A DNA stretch of 64,000 nt from Tellurirhabdus rosea (GCF_026278345.1 NZ_CP111085.1:1-64000), one strand, 5' to 3'. Counted from the stretch's first letter, positions 16,980 through 26,012 are shown. Notes: generated by a model not told the origin, from the sequence alone. Made by a program: numbers and translations.

Positions 16980-18863
16980 ATGATACGCTCCATCCTGAAA
17001 GGGTGCCTGATTCTCACGCTGTTGGCCGGGCAGGTCGCGGCGCAGACGGCACCCGCCATCACCCGCATTCACCCGACCAACTGGTGGGTGGGCATGAAAA
17101 ATCCATCCCTGCAACTCCTTGTTTACGGTCCGCAGGCGGGAACCCTGACCTACAGCCTGGCCAGCTACCCCGGCATCCGGCTCGTCAAGCAGCACAAGGC
17201 CGACAACCCGAATTACGCTTTTCTGGACCTGACCATCGCTCCGAACGCAAAGCCGGGAACGATTGAACTTGTCGGACGCGGCAACGGACAGACCGTCACC
17301 CGCCGGTACGAACTGAAGGCCCGCGAAAAGTCCGTTAAGGCGCAGGGTGTCAGCACGGCGGATTTCATCTACCTCATCATGCCCGACCGTTTTGCCAACG
17401 GCGACCCGTCCAACGACGCCTTTACGGACATGAAAGATACCAAAGCCGACCGCAGCATTCCGCACCTGCGCCACGGCGGCGACATCCAGGGCGTCATTAA
17501 CAAACTGGATTACCTGAAAGACCTCGGCGTAACGGCCGTCTGGCTGACGCCGGTCATCGAAAACGACGAGACTCTCAAACAGGAAGCGCCCGACCGGATG
17601 CAGGCAGGGTATCACGGCTACCACTTCACGGATCATTACAAAATCGACAAACGGTTCGGCGGCGAGGCGGCGTACAAAAAATTGGCGCAGGAACTGCACA
17701 AACGCGGCATGAAGCTGGTGCAGGACGCCGTATATAACCACATTTCGGACGACCACTGGTTCTACAGAGACCAGCCCTTCCGGGACTGGATCAACACCTG
17801 GCCCGCCTATACCGGCAGCAACCACAAGGACGTGGTGCTCTACGACCCCTACGCCCCCGCTTCCGACAAAAAAACGCTGCTCGACGGCTGGTTTACGCCC
17901 TTCCTGCCCGACCTGAACCAGCGCAACCCGTTCATGGCCAACTACCTCATTCAGCACGCCATCTGGTCGACCGAAACGTTTGATCTGGACGCCTGGCGGG
18001 TGGATACCTACAAATACAACGACCTCGACTTCCTCAACCGCAGCAATGCCGCGCTGCTGGCCGAATACCCTAAAATCCATATTTTCGGCGAATCGTGGGT
18101 CGGCAATCCGGTGGCGCAGTCGTTTTTTGTGAAAAACAAAATGAATATGAAGTTCAAATCCAATCAGCCGGGCGGTCTGGACTTTGTCCTTTATGACGCC
18201 ATCAACGCCGCCCTGCGCGAAGGCTTCGGCTGGGATACGGGCGTCAATCGGGTGCACCAGGCCGTGGCCGCCGACGCCCTCTACGCCGACCCGCTGAAGC
18301 TGGTGACCTTCCTCGAAAACCACGATACGGAACGGTTCGTCTCGGTGATCGGGGAAGATTTCGACAAGTACAAAATGGGTGTGACCTGGCTGCTGACCCA
18401 GCGGGGTATTCCGCACTGGTATTACGGCACCGAAGTGCTGATGAAAGGCACCAAAAACCCGTCCGACGCCGAAGTACGGCGCGACTTCCCGGGCGGTTTT
18501 GCCGGGGACAAAGCGGATAAGTTCACGGCGGGCGGTCGTCAGGGCAGGGAGACCGAGGCGTTTGGCTATGTCCGGACGCTGGCCAACTATCGTCGGGCAA
18601 CTCCCGCCCTGCAGAGCGGCAAACTGACCCAGTACCTGCCGCAGGACGGGGTGTACGTGTATTTCCGGTACGACGGCAGCAAAACGGTCATGGTCGCCAC
18701 CAACCAGCAGGACAGCGAAAAAACGCTCGAAACGGCCCGCTTTGCCGAACGGATGAACGGTTTCACCAAAGCCCGGAACGTGATTAGCGGCCAGACCATC
18801 AGCGATCTGAAAACGCTCCGGATTCCGGCCAAAACGGCCCTGGTGCTGGAACTGAGCCGGTAA
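16980..18863 (+). CDS. GH13 alpha-amylase/neopullulanase (SusA-like)
   Basis: Secreted maltodextrin-degrading enzyme, 627 aa. A signal peptide (residues 1-21, ending VAAQ) is followed by a cyclomaltodextrinase-type N-terminal beta domain (about 25-115), the GH13 barrel (about 125-530) and a C-terminal beta domain. Catalytic residues are Asp342 in WRVDTY, Glu371 in FGESW and Asp449 in ENHDTERF; region I is DAVYNH. It would act in the periplasm or at the surface on starch oligosaccharides, feeding the GH65 phosphorylase and beta-phosphoglucomutase downstream. The gene is divergent from the AraC regulator. The 16686-16979 gap holds an open frame from 16787 that has no family sequence. Confidence 0.93.
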   Translation: MIRSILKGCLILTLLAGQVAAQTAPAITRIHPTNWWVGMKNPSLQLLVYGPQAGTLTYSLASYPGIRLVKQHKADNPNYAFLDLTIAPNAKPGTIELVGRGNGQTVTRRYELKAREKSVKAQGVSTADFIYLIMPDRFANGDPSNDAFTDMKDTKADRSIPHLRHGGDIQGVINKLDYLKDLGVTAVWLTPVIENDETLKQEAPDRMQAGYHGYHFTDHYKIDKRFGGEAAYKKLAQELHKRGMKLVQDAVYNHISDDHWFYRDQPFRDWINTWPAYTGSNHKDVVLYDPYAPASDKKTLLDGWFTPFLPDLNQRNPFMANYLIQHAIWSTETFDLDAWRVDTYKYNDLDFLNRSNAALLAEYPKIHIFGESWVGNPVAQSFFVKNKMNMKFKSNQPGGLDFVLYDAINAALREGFGWDTGVNRVHQAVAADALYADPLKLVTFLENHDTERFVSVIGEDFDKYKMGVTWLLTQRGIPHWYYGTEVLMKGTKNPSDAEVRRDFPGGFAGDKADKFTAGGRQGRETEAFGYVRTLANYRRATPALQSGKLTQYLPQDGVYVYFRYDGSKTVMVATNQQDSEKTLETARFAERMNGFTKARNVISGQTISDLKTLRIPAKTALVLELSR

Positions 18864-18960
18864 CCAACCCGGCCCGACGACCAGAAAAAGCCGGGCGTTC
18901 GCAGGATAAGTCTTCGTGACCCGAAGCGGCTGATTCCCGGTATTCATAGCATTTTTTTAG

Positions 18961-18999
18961 GAAAAAGCCCGTCCAGCCAATTGGCCGCCGGGCTTTTTC
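18961..18999 (+). terminator. Terminator after the GH13 gene
   Basis: GAAAAAGCCCG (18961-18971) pairs with CGGGCTTTTTC (18989-18999) with a GC-rich inner stem. It lies 98 bp after the amylase stop and just before the pgmB promoter. Confidence 0.8.
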
Positions 19000-19021
19000 G
19001 TTAAAAACGTAAGGGAATATT

Positions 19022-19029
19022 TATTTTTG
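19022..19029 (+). promoter_or_regulatory. Bacteroidota -7 box for pgmB
   Basis: TATTTTTG matches TAnnTTTG 24 bp upstream of the pgmB ATG and directly after the amylase terminator. No convincing -33 TTG was seen. Confidence 0.5.
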
Positions 19030-19053
19030 CTATTATTTTCCTGAATACAACTG

Positions 19054-19716
19054 ATGAATAAAGCAAAAGCCTTTCTTTTTGACCTCGATGGCGTGATCGT
19101 CGATACGGCCGTTTTTCATTACCAGGCGTGGCGGCGGATGGCGAACTCGCTGGGGTTTGATATTTCCGAGCATTTCAACGAAAGTCTGAAAGGCGTCAGC
19201 CGCATGGATTCGCTGAACCTCATTCTGGCGCAGGGCGGGGTTACGCTGTCCGAAGAGCAGAAACTGGCGCTGGCGACTCAAAAAAATGAATGGTACCTTG
19301 AACTGGTCAGCCAGATGACCCCCGGCGATATTTTGCCCGGCGTAACGGATTTTTTTGTGCAGGTCAAAGCCGCCGGTCTGAAAACCGCCCTCGGGTCGGT
19401 CAGCAAAAACGCTAAACTGATTCTGGAGCGCATCGGCATGCTGGACGATTTCGACGCCATTATCGACGGCACGAAGATCGAACGCGGCAAACCCGACCCG
19501 GAGGTGTTTCTGAAAGGTGCCGAAGAACTGGGCCTGCAACCCGCCGACTGCGTGGTTTTTGAAGATGCCGTGGCCGGTATTGAAGCCGCCCGCCGCGCCG
19601 GGATGCGCACCGTGGGCATCGGCACACCGGAAATTCTAACCGAAGCGGATTTGGTTGTACCGGATTTGCGTGGCCTGGCCGTAAACGAAGCGATTGAATT
19701 ACCGTTTAAGGTTTAA
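19054..19716 (+). CDS. pgmB: Beta-phosphoglucomutase (HAD superfamily)
   Basis: Converts beta-glucose 1-phosphate, released by GH65 phosphorylases, into glucose 6-phosphate. At 220 aa it has HAD motif I FDLDGVIVD with Asp10 and Asp12, cap-domain sequence FNESLKGVSRMDSLN typical of beta-PGM, motif II near ALGSVSKNA and motif III GKPDPEVFLKGAEELG, then FEDAVAGIEAA. It has its own promoter and is followed by a DinB gene and the GH65 gene, giving a complete maltose phosphorolysis route. Confidence 0.92.
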   Translation: MNKAKAFLFDLDGVIVDTAVFHYQAWRRMANSLGFDISEHFNESLKGVSRMDSLNLILAQGGVTLSEEQKLALATQKNEWYLELVSQMTPGDILPGVTDFFVQVKAAGLKTALGSVSKNAKLILERIGMLDDFDAIIDGTKIERGKPDPEVFLKGAEELGLQPADCVVFEDAVAGIEAARRAGMRTVGIGTPEILTEADLVVPDLRGLAVNEAIELPFKV

Positions 19717-19796
19717 AGGTTCAACGTTTAAGGTGGCACTTTCTGAATATGCTTTCCCGCTGACCGTTAAACTTTAAACGTTAAACTTTTACACCT
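19703..19796. repeat. Hairpin of GTTTAAAG-type reiterations overlapping the pgmB stop
   Basis: The left side is CCGTTTAAGGTTTAAAGGTT with CAACGTTTAAGGTG. The right side is CCGTTAAACTTTAAACGTTA followed by AACTTTTACACC. Pairing is imperfect. The arm begins inside pgmB, and the stop TAA lies in a repeat unit. Confidence 0.65.
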
Positions 19797-19806
19797 TCAT
19801 AACCAC

Positions 19807-20379
19807 ATGCAGAAACTCGAACTTGCCCGGCAGCTTCAGCAACGGCTTCAGGCCGTTCTGGACACGGTGGAACGCGAATTTCAGCCGCTGGCTCCGGAAC
19901 AGCTGGCCTGGAAACCGGCGCCTGGCCGCTGGAGCATCATCGAGTGCCTGCAGCACCTGAACCTGGCCGAGCGGTTTTACATCCGCAACATCCAGCACAA
20001 ATCCGACCAGCTGGGTCTGGTTCAGCACAACCCGACCGACCAGACGGTCAGCCAGGGTCTGGTCGGGAAAGCCCTTATGTACGCCGTTGATCCTCAGGCT
20101 AAAATAAAGCTTCCGGCCCCTTCCGTGGTGCAACCCCGCCGCGACCTCGACGTGCCTTCGGTTCTGGCACAATTTGTGGAGTTGCAAAAGCTGCTGCTCC
20201 AGCTGCTCGACCGGGCCGTTTATTACGACTGGAACACGACCCAGTTGCCGACCCTGTTTGGCAACTGGCTGAAAATCCGGATGGGCGATGCCTTCCAGAT
20301 GCTGGTCGCTCATACCGAACGGCATCTGGCGCAGGCGATGCGGGTCAGGAACGAAGCCCACTTCCCGGCGCTTCCCTAA
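19807..20379 (+). CDS. DinB-superfamily protein
   Basis: A 190-aa cytoplasmic four-helix bundle. Candidate metal ligands are the His in RWSIIECLQHLNLAE (about 41-55) and the two in AHTERHLAQ (about 168-176). It sits between pgmB and the GH65 phosphorylase. The last codons overlap a promoter box for the GH65 gene, so it may simply be a passenger in the maltodextrin group. The function is unknown. Confidence 0.82.
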   Translation: MQKLELARQLQQRLQAVLDTVEREFQPLAPEQLAWKPAPGRWSIIECLQHLNLAERFYIRNIQHKSDQLGLVQHNPTDQTVSQGLVGKALMYAVDPQAKIKLPAPSVVQPRRDLDVPSVLAQFVELQKLLLQLLDRAVYYDWNTTQLPTLFGNWLKIRMGDAFQMLVAHTERHLAQAMRVRNEAHFPALP

Positions 20380-20384
20380 ATTTG
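20377..20384 (+). promoter_or_regulatory. Bacteroidota -7 box for the GH65 gene
   Basis: TAAATTTG matches TAnnTTTG. Its first three bases are the stop codon of the DinB gene, and it lies 21 bp before the GH65 ATG, which would give a leader of only about 15 nt. Confidence 0.45.
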
Positions 20385-20405
20385 TACGATTACAACTAAC
20401 CTGTG

Positions 20406-22727
20406 ATGAAGAATTACCTACAGCATGACCCGTGGTGCATCGTTGAAGATGGCTTCCACCGCGAGTACAATGAAATTACCGAAAGCTGCATGAGCCTTGG
20501 CAACGGGCGCATGGGCCAGCGGGGCAACTTCGAAGAAAAATTCACCGGCAAAACCCTGCAGGGCAACTACGTGGCGGGCGTGTATTACCCCGACAAAACC
20601 CGCGTCGGCTGGTGGAAAAACGGTTACCCCGACTACTTTGCCAAAGTACTGAACGCCGCCAACTGGATCGGCATCGACGTGGATGTCGAGTTCGAAACGC
20701 TGGACCTGGCCACCTGCGAGGTGCGCGATTTCCGCCGCGTGCTGAACATGAAAGAGGGCATTCTCGAACGGTCGTTCGTCGCCCGCCTGAAAAGCGGCAA
20801 GGAACTCCAGGTCAAAGCGACGCGCTTCTGCTCCATCGTCGACGACGAAGCCGGGGCCATCCGCTACAGCATCACGCCGCTGAACTTCGACGGTAAACTC
20901 ACCCTCACGCCGTACATCGACGGGGACGTGCGCAACCGCGACGCCAATTACGACGAAAAGTTCTGGGATGAAGTCCGCAAGGAAACGGGCTACGCCGAGG
21001 CTTATCTGGAAATGAAAACCCGCAAAACGGGCTTCCACGTCTGCACCGGCATGTGCGTGGAGGTGGAGCAGAACGGTGTTCTGATCGATTTCCATTCGCA
21101 GCCCATCCGCCGCGAAAAATACGCCGCCACGCGCATCATTCTGGACGTGCAGCCAGGTCAGGAAACCGTCTTGTATAAATACGCCGTGAACCTGTCGTCG
21201 ATGAACTACGCCGCCGAGGAGCTGATGACGCAGGCGCACCAGTACATCAAACGCATTTCGTCCAAAGGCTTCGCCGAAATGCGGACCGAACAGGCGCAGG
21301 CCTGGGACGCCAAGTGGCAGATGAACGACATCGCCATTGACGGCGATACGGCCGCCGCGCAGGGCATCCGGTTCAACATTTTCCAGCTGAACCAGACCTA
21401 CACGGGCGAAGATGAGCGGCTGAACATCGGCCCCAAAGGCTTCACCGGCGAAAAATACGGCGGCTCTACCTACTGGGATACTGAGGCGTACTGCCTCCCC
21501 TTCTATCTCTCGACGGCCGATCAGAAAGTGGCGCGGAACCTGCTGCTGTACCGGTACAAACAGCTCGGCAAAGCCATCGAAAACGCCGAAAAACTGGGTT
21601 TCACCAACGGCGCGGCGCTGTACCCGATGGTCACCATGAACGGCGAGGAATGCCATAACGAATGGGAAATCACCTTCGAGGAAATCCACCGGAACGGGGC
21701 TATCGCCTACGCCATCTACGACTACATCCGCTACACGACGGACGCCGGTTACCTGGCAGATTACGGTCTGGAAGTTCTGATCGCCATCAGCCGTTTCTGG
21801 ATGCAGCGCGTCAACTGGTCGGGTGCCAAAAAGCAGTACGTGATGCTCGGCGTAACCGGCCCCAACGAGTACGAAAACAACGTCAACAACAACTGGTATA
21901 CCAACTACCTCGCCGCCTGGACGCTCCGCTACACGCTGGAGTCCATCGACACGGTAAAGGGAATGGATGCCGAAAAATACGCGGCACTGGTTGCCCGCAT
22001 CGGATTCGACGAAGCCATCGAAACGGCCAAAGCCCGGCACATCATCGACAACATGCATTATCCGTACGATGAAGAGCGGCAGGTGTTCCTCCAGCAGGAA
22101 GGCTTCCTCGACAAGGAAATCATGACCGTCGACCAGCTTCCGGCCAGCGACCGTCCGCTGAACCAGAAATGGTCCTGGGACCGGATTCTGCGGTCCTGCT
22201 TTATCAAACAGGCCGACGTGCTCCAGGGACTTTACTTCTTTGAGGACGAGTTCGACACCGAGACGCTGCGCCGCAATTTCGACTTTTACGAGCCGTTGAC
22301 GGTTCACGAGTCGTCGCTGTCGCCCTGCGTGCATTCGGTGCAGGCGTCGAAGCTGGGCATGAAGGACAAAGCGTACGAAATGTACCTGCGGACGGCCCGC
22401 CTCGACCTCGACGATTACAACAACGATACGGAAGACGGTCTGCACATCACGTCGATGGCCGGCACCTGGCTCGCCGTGGTCAAAGGCTTCGGTGGGCTGC
22501 GCGTCGAGGCCGACCGGCTGGTGCTGAACCCGTACTGCCCGGACCATTGGACCTCGCTTTCGTTCAAAATCCGCTTCCGCGACGTACTGCTGCAGGTAAC
22601 AGTGACCCAGAACGACGTGACCGTGAAGAACTTCTCGAACCAGCCGCTGACGATTTCCCTCCTCGGCGAAGCCGTCACGGTAGAAGCCGAAAGCGAAGCC
22701 CTGGTCGAGCGCGGAGCGGAAGTGTAG
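20406..22727 (+). CDS. GH65 family phosphorylase (maltose/trehalose/kojibiose type)
   Basis: Cytoplasmic inverting disaccharide phosphorylase, 773 aa from ATG 20406; a GTG lies one codon upstream. The N-terminal beta-sandwich (about 1-270) is followed by an (alpha/alpha)6 barrel. The catalytic acid is Glu488 in TGPNEYENN, the same position as in characterised maltose phosphorylases. YWDTEAY and the HNEWEITFEEIHRNGAIAY block line the active site. A C-terminal beta domain closes the protein. With pgmB and the GH13 enzyme close by, maltose is the most likely substrate, but kojibiose or nigerose cannot be excluded. Confidence 0.93.
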   Translation: MKNYLQHDPWCIVEDGFHREYNEITESCMSLGNGRMGQRGNFEEKFTGKTLQGNYVAGVYYPDKTRVGWWKNGYPDYFAKVLNAANWIGIDVDVEFETLDLATCEVRDFRRVLNMKEGILERSFVARLKSGKELQVKATRFCSIVDDEAGAIRYSITPLNFDGKLTLTPYIDGDVRNRDANYDEKFWDEVRKETGYAEAYLEMKTRKTGFHVCTGMCVEVEQNGVLIDFHSQPIRREKYAATRIILDVQPGQETVLYKYAVNLSSMNYAAEELMTQAHQYIKRISSKGFAEMRTEQAQAWDAKWQMNDIAIDGDTAAAQGIRFNIFQLNQTYTGEDERLNIGPKGFTGEKYGGSTYWDTEAYCLPFYLSTADQKVARNLLLYRYKQLGKAIENAEKLGFTNGAALYPMVTMNGEECHNEWEITFEEIHRNGAIAYAIYDYIRYTTDAGYLADYGLEVLIAISRFWMQRVNWSGAKKQYVMLGVTGPNEYENNVNNNWYTNYLAAWTLRYTLESIDTVKGMDAEKYAALVARIGFDEAIETAKARHIIDNMHYPYDEERQVFLQQEGFLDKEIMTVDQLPASDRPLNQKWSWDRILRSCFIKQADVLQGLYFFEDEFDTETLRRNFDFYEPLTVHESSLSPCVHSVQASKLGMKDKAYEMYLRTARLDLDDYNNDTEDGLHITSMAGTWLAVVKGFGGLRVEADRLVLNPYCPDHWTSLSFKIRFRDVLLQVTVTQNDVTVKNFSNQPLTISLLGEAVTVEAESEALVERGAEV

Positions 22728-22728
22728 G

Positions 22729-22847
22729 AAAATGACTGAATGATTGATTGACTGAATGAGCGGTCCGCCGCCGCGGTGATTAGCTCCGCAAATGCTATCT
22801 CTGCGAAGCTGGTCAGTCATTCAGTCAATCAATCATTCAGTCATTTT
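22729..22847. terminator. Perfect 31-bp inverted repeat between convergent genes
   Basis: Arms 22729-22759 and 22817-22847 are exact reverse complements, made of TGAATGATTGACTGAA-type units, with A-rich and T-rich flanks. The right arm contains the TGA stop of the outer-membrane protein gene. The 57-nt interior contains AGCTCCGCA and TCTGCGAAGCT, which can form an inner stem. It probably ends transcription from both sides. Confidence 0.85.
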
Positions 22848-23613
22848 TTTGCCTCTCCCCAAAATAATACACCACTCCCACCGACAGCGCTCCGAACCGG
22901 TCGTGGGTGTTTTGGGAATAAAGAATCTGCTCGGTCTGCGCTCTGCCGTCTTTCAGGGTTAGATTATTATTGTCCAGCGTGGCGTCGAGTTTATCGGTCC
23001 GGACGAACGTGTAACGGATGTCGCCGGTGACGCTCAGCCGCCGGGAAAGGGGACTGCTGAAACGAACGCCGACCGGAACCGACAGTTCGTGCGTGTTCCG
23101 GATGCCCCGGCGACCTCGCTGTTCGATGCCGTCGCGGGAGCGGAAGCTGTTCTCGTTGTTGGTCAGCCGCAGCAGCTGGTCGGTGGTCAGGTCGTAAGCC
23201 TTTGCGTTAAAAAGAATCAGGCCAACCCCGCCGTACAGGTTGAATTCGCTCAGCCTTGCTTTTTCCTTTCCCAGTTGCAGCAAATCCAGCATGCCGACCA
23301 GCGTTCCCTGCCCGAAACGGCAGTCGGAACGGGCGTGATAAAACGCGCTTTCTTCGCCTCTTAGCCGCCCCAGATCCCCGGCCAGCCCCACGCTCAGCAT
23401 CCGACTAACGGGCAGGGTAAGCTGCGCACCCGCCGTCCAGGCGGACCGCGATTCCTTCAGGTCGCCAAACAACAAGGTCGGCCCGACGCGCACGCTCACG
23501 CTCGCTGGCTTGTCGTACCCGGTTTCCCGGGATGGCGCCGGTGATCTGCGTTGCGCGTTCGTGAGGTGAGCAAAAAGGCAAATGAACAGCAGAAAGGCGG
23601 TAAATTTCTTCAT
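22837..23613 (-). CDS. Secreted outer-membrane beta-barrel-like protein
   Basis: A 258-aa protein from ATG 23613, where a signal peptide begins (KKFTAFLLFICLFAHLTNAQ). The mature part alternates polar and hydrophobic residues in strands (VSVRVGPTLLFGDLKE, AGAQLTLPVSRMLSVGLAGD, SVTGDIRYTFVRTD) and ends with RFGALSVGVVYYFGE, a typical barrel C-terminus before a short tail. No function is recognised beyond an outer-membrane protein. It ends inside the hairpin shared with the GH65 gene. Confidence 0.75.
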   Translation of the reverse strand: MKKFTAFLLFICLFAHLTNAQRRSPAPSRETGYDKPASVSVRVGPTLLFGDLKESRSAWTAGAQLTLPVSRMLSVGLAGDLGRLRGEESAFYHARSDCRFGQGTLVGMLDLLQLGKEKARLSEFNLYGGVGLILFNAKAYDLTTDQLLRLTNNENSFRSRDGIEQRGRRGIRNTHELSVPVGVRFSSPLSRRLSVTGDIRYTFVRTDKLDATLDNNNLTLKDGRAQTEQILYSQNTHDRFGALSVGVVYYFGERQKND

Positions 23614-23722
23614 AAGTCGAATCAGGTTCAGAGGGAAACCGTTATACCGGTAGGACGCCAATTCCCCGCGGGAGGTCATGCGCCGTACTGATTATTTTTC
23701 ATCCAGAACCGATTTTCGTCCC

Positions 23723-24406
23723 ATGCCTGAAGACCCGTCCGGCACAAACCCCGACAGCGGCTTTGACCGGGTTGCCCCCTTTTATGACGCTTTGGCCCGG
23801 CTGGTCTTTGGAAACGTCCTCAACGAAGCCCAGGCGGCTTTTTTACCGGTAGTAATGCCCGAAGCGAAAATCCTGATTGTCGGCGGGGGCAGCGGCTGGC
23901 TGCTGGAACAAATCCTGACGACATGCGCCCCCCGTAAAGTGGTTTATCTGGAAGCTTCCGGGCGCATGCTGCACCGGGCCCGCCGGCGGGTTCGGGAGGA
24001 TAGACGGGTACACTTTCGGCACGGCACGGAACGGTCCCTCTTACCGGATGAGCAATTCGACGCCGTTTTCACGCCATTCGTGCTGGATTTATTTTCGGAA
24101 AAACGGCTCGTCGGCCACCTCCTACCCTCGCTGTACGCGGCGCTGCGCCCGGGCGGAAAGTGGTTCTGCACCGACTTTTTCCGGCCGGATACCGCGTGGA
24201 AAGCTTTTTTATTGCAGTCGATGTACCGCTTCTTTCGGCTGACGGCCAGCATTGAAGCCCGTCGTCTGCCCGACTGGCCCCGGCTGCTGGAAGAAGAACT
24301 GCGTCTGAGTCGGGTGGCTGACCGGCTGTTCTGGAAGGGTTTTATCCGGAGCGGCGTTTGGGAGAAAGCGGCTGTCGGCTTTTCCGTACCTTTGCGGACA
24401 GATTAG
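23723..24406 (+). CDS. Class I SAM-dependent methyltransferase
   Basis: A 227-aa methyltransferase from ATG 23723; an in-frame ATG at 23678 would add 15 residues without family sequence. The SAM-binding motif I is ILIVGGGSGWLLEQIL, then YLEASGRMLHRARRRV (acidic loop), FDAVFTPFVLDLF (motif II/post II) and LRPGGKWFCTDFF (motif III). This pattern is like the ubiquinone/menaquinone-type methyltransferases. The substrate is unknown. A promoter for the next gene lies inside its 3' end. Confidence 0.85.
   Translation: MPEDPSGTNPDSGFDRVAPFYDALARLVFGNVLNEAQAAFLPVVMPEAKILIVGGGSGWLLEQILTTCAPRKVVYLEASGRMLHRARRRVREDRRVHFRHGTERSLLPDEQFDAVFTPFVLDLFSEKRLVGHLLPSLYAALRPGGKWFCTDFFRPDTAWKAFLLQSMYRFFRLTASIEARRLPDWPRLLEEELRLSRVADRLFWKGFIRSGVWEKAAVGFSVPLRTD
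24387..24394 (+). promoter_or_regulatory. Bacteroidota -7 box for the DUF3431 gene
   Basis: TACCTTTG matches TAnnTTTG and lies within the last codons of the methyltransferase gene, 24 bp before the next ATG. Confidence 0.5.
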
Positions 24407-24418
24407 CTTACACATTGA

Positions 24419-25090
24419 ATGAACCGTCTTGAACTGGTGGTGGCCCATTACCGGGAAAATCTGAACTGGCTGGGCAATGTGCCGACCGCCTCCGGCCTAT
24501 CGGTCACCGTGTACGATAAATGCCCCGACGCCCGGCATCCGGGAGCCATCGAACTGCCCAACGAAGGCCGGGAAGCCCACACGTACCTGTATCACTTGGT
24601 TTCCCGCTACGATTCGCTGGCCGAGTGGACCGTTTTCTGTCAGGGAAAGCCGTTCGACCACGCCTATAATTTTCACCACCTGCTGCGGGAGTTCGTTGCC
24701 CGTCCGGAGGCCATTGGTCCGTTTCGCTGGCTCGGTCATCTGATCGACACCGACGACGCGCAGGGTGATCGCCTGTTTCGGAACTGGAGTAAAAACGAGG
24801 ACGGCCGCGGCCTCGATCTTGCGGGCTTTCACCGGGCGCTGCTGGAGCAGGAAGGCCCGCCCGAGTATACCTTCGTTCTGGGTGCCCAGTTCGCCGTTCA
24901 TCGGGACGTTATCCGGCAGCAGCCGCTACGCTTTTACCAGCACGCCCTTGCTCTTTCGTGTAGTTTCCCGGACGCGGCGCACTGTTTTGAACGGACCTGG
25001 GACCGGGTTTTCGGTTTGACGGGAATCGACCCGCGCTGGCTGGCGGGGCGCAAAACGGTCTATCTGAAACCGATGAAACACCAGCACTGA
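24419..25090 (+). CDS. DUF3431 domain protein
   Basis: A 223-aa cytoplasmic protein resembling DUF3431, a family of possible glycosyltransferase-related proteins. Characteristic segments are VVAHYRENLNWL (7-18), VYDKC (31-35), ELPNEGREAHTYLYHLVSRY (about 44-63), FCQGKPFDH (about 72-80) and a C-terminal FVLGAQFAVHRDVIRQQP block. The last resembles the acceptor-side segment of polysaccharide glycosyltransferases. The biochemical role is not known. The gene is convergent with the hydrolase gene with only a 1-bp gap. Confidence 0.75.
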   Translation: MNRLELVVAHYRENLNWLGNVPTASGLSVTVYDKCPDARHPGAIELPNEGREAHTYLYHLVSRYDSLAEWTVFCQGKPFDHAYNFHHLLREFVARPEAIGPFRWLGHLIDTDDAQGDRLFRNWSKNEDGRGLDLAGFHRALLEQEGPPEYTFVLGAQFAVHRDVIRQQPLRFYQHALALSCSFPDAAHCFERTWDRVFGLTGIDPRWLAGRKTVYLKPMKHQH

Positions 25091-25091
25091 A

Positions 25092-25964
25092 TCAGTCGGT
25101 CCGGTCGAAAAAAGCCAGCAGTTCCTCAGACACCCGCGCGGGTTCCTCGTGCTGAATCCAGTGCGTCGTATTCTCGAAGAATACCAGTTTTCCGTGATCA
25201 CAGCGGGCAAGACTCGGCTCGGCCTGTTCTTTCAGCAGAAACGAATCACCCGTTCCCCAGAGCAGCAGCGTCGGGACGGTGATACGCTTTTCATGCTTTC
25301 CCGAAGGTCGCTTCTGAATCGCGGCCCTGTACCAGTGAATCATGGTCCGAATGGCCGGCTGGCCTCCGTGGCCGGGCTGCGCCCAGGCTTTGCGGTATTC
25401 GTTCAGGTCGGCTCTGGAAAAAGTGCCGGGACGGCTGGTGCCGCGCAGGGTCCGGGCAAAAAGCGAAAACTGGTCGCGGGCGGCCAGCCATTCGGGCAAG
25501 CCGGGTAACTGGAAAAAGAGGATGTACCAGCTCCGCACGGTCTGGCGCCAATGGGTCCTGACGAACCGGGCCATGACATCGGGGTGCGGCATGTTCAGGA
25601 TGGCCAGTTTGTGCAACCGCTGCGGATAGTGCGCCGCCACCCACCAGGCCACGGCCCCACCCCAGTCGTGCCCGACGAGGAAGGCTTTCTCGACGCCCGC
25701 CGCGTTGATGAGTCCGGCAATGTCCGCCGCCAGCGTGTCGATGCGATAACTGTGGATACCCGGCGGTTTGTCGCTGAGGTTGTACCCCCGCTGGTCGGGT
25801 GCCCAAACCCGGTAACCGGCCGCCGCCAGCGCCTCGATCTGTTTGCGCCAGCCGTACCAGAATTCGGGGAAGCCATGCAGCAGAATCACCAGCGGCCCGT
25901 CGGCGGGTCCGGCCTCCATCAGGTGCAGTTTAATCGAGTTGGTGTCAATATACCGGGAGGTCAT
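25092..25964 (-). CDS. Alpha/beta hydrolase, epoxide-hydrolase/haloalkane-dehalogenase type
   Basis: A 290-aa hydrolase. The oxyanion motif HGFPEFWYGW (30-39) and the nucleophile elbow GHDWGG with Asp100 instead of Ser place it with epoxide hydrolases or dehalogenases rather than esterases. The cap domain spans about 130-215, and the C-terminal histidine is in NTTHWIQHEEP. There is no signal peptide. The natural substrate is unknown. Confidence 0.88.
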   Translation of the reverse strand: MTSRYIDTNSIKLHLMEAGPADGPLVILLHGFPEFWYGWRKQIEALAAAGYRVWAPDQRGYNLSDKPPGIHSYRIDTLAADIAGLINAAGVEKAFLVGHDWGGAVAWWVAAHYPQRLHKLAILNMPHPDVMARFVRTHWRQTVRSWYILFFQLPGLPEWLAARDQFSLFARTLRGTSRPGTFSRADLNEYRKAWAQPGHGGQPAIRTMIHWYRAAIQKRPSGKHEKRITVPTLLLWGTGDSFLLKEQAEPSLARCDHGKLVFFENTTHWIQHEEPARVSEELLAFFDRTD

Positions 25965-26012
25965 GCCTGAAGCCGTTTTCTGTAAAGTAAACGGACTTCT
26001 CCGGATTTGTTC

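Noticed and set aside
16787-17266. 159-codon plus-strand frame upstream of and overlapping the amylase
   Set aside because: No domain or signal is seen and it overlaps the amylase signal peptide in another frame.
20418-22820. 800-codon open frame on the minus strand opposite the GH65 gene
   Set aside because: It is a shadow frame of a GC-rich gene; its protein has no family sequence, while the plus strand encodes a clear GH65 enzyme. The same applies to long minus frames at 58546-60714, 16935-18947, 10101-11747 and 54245-55831.
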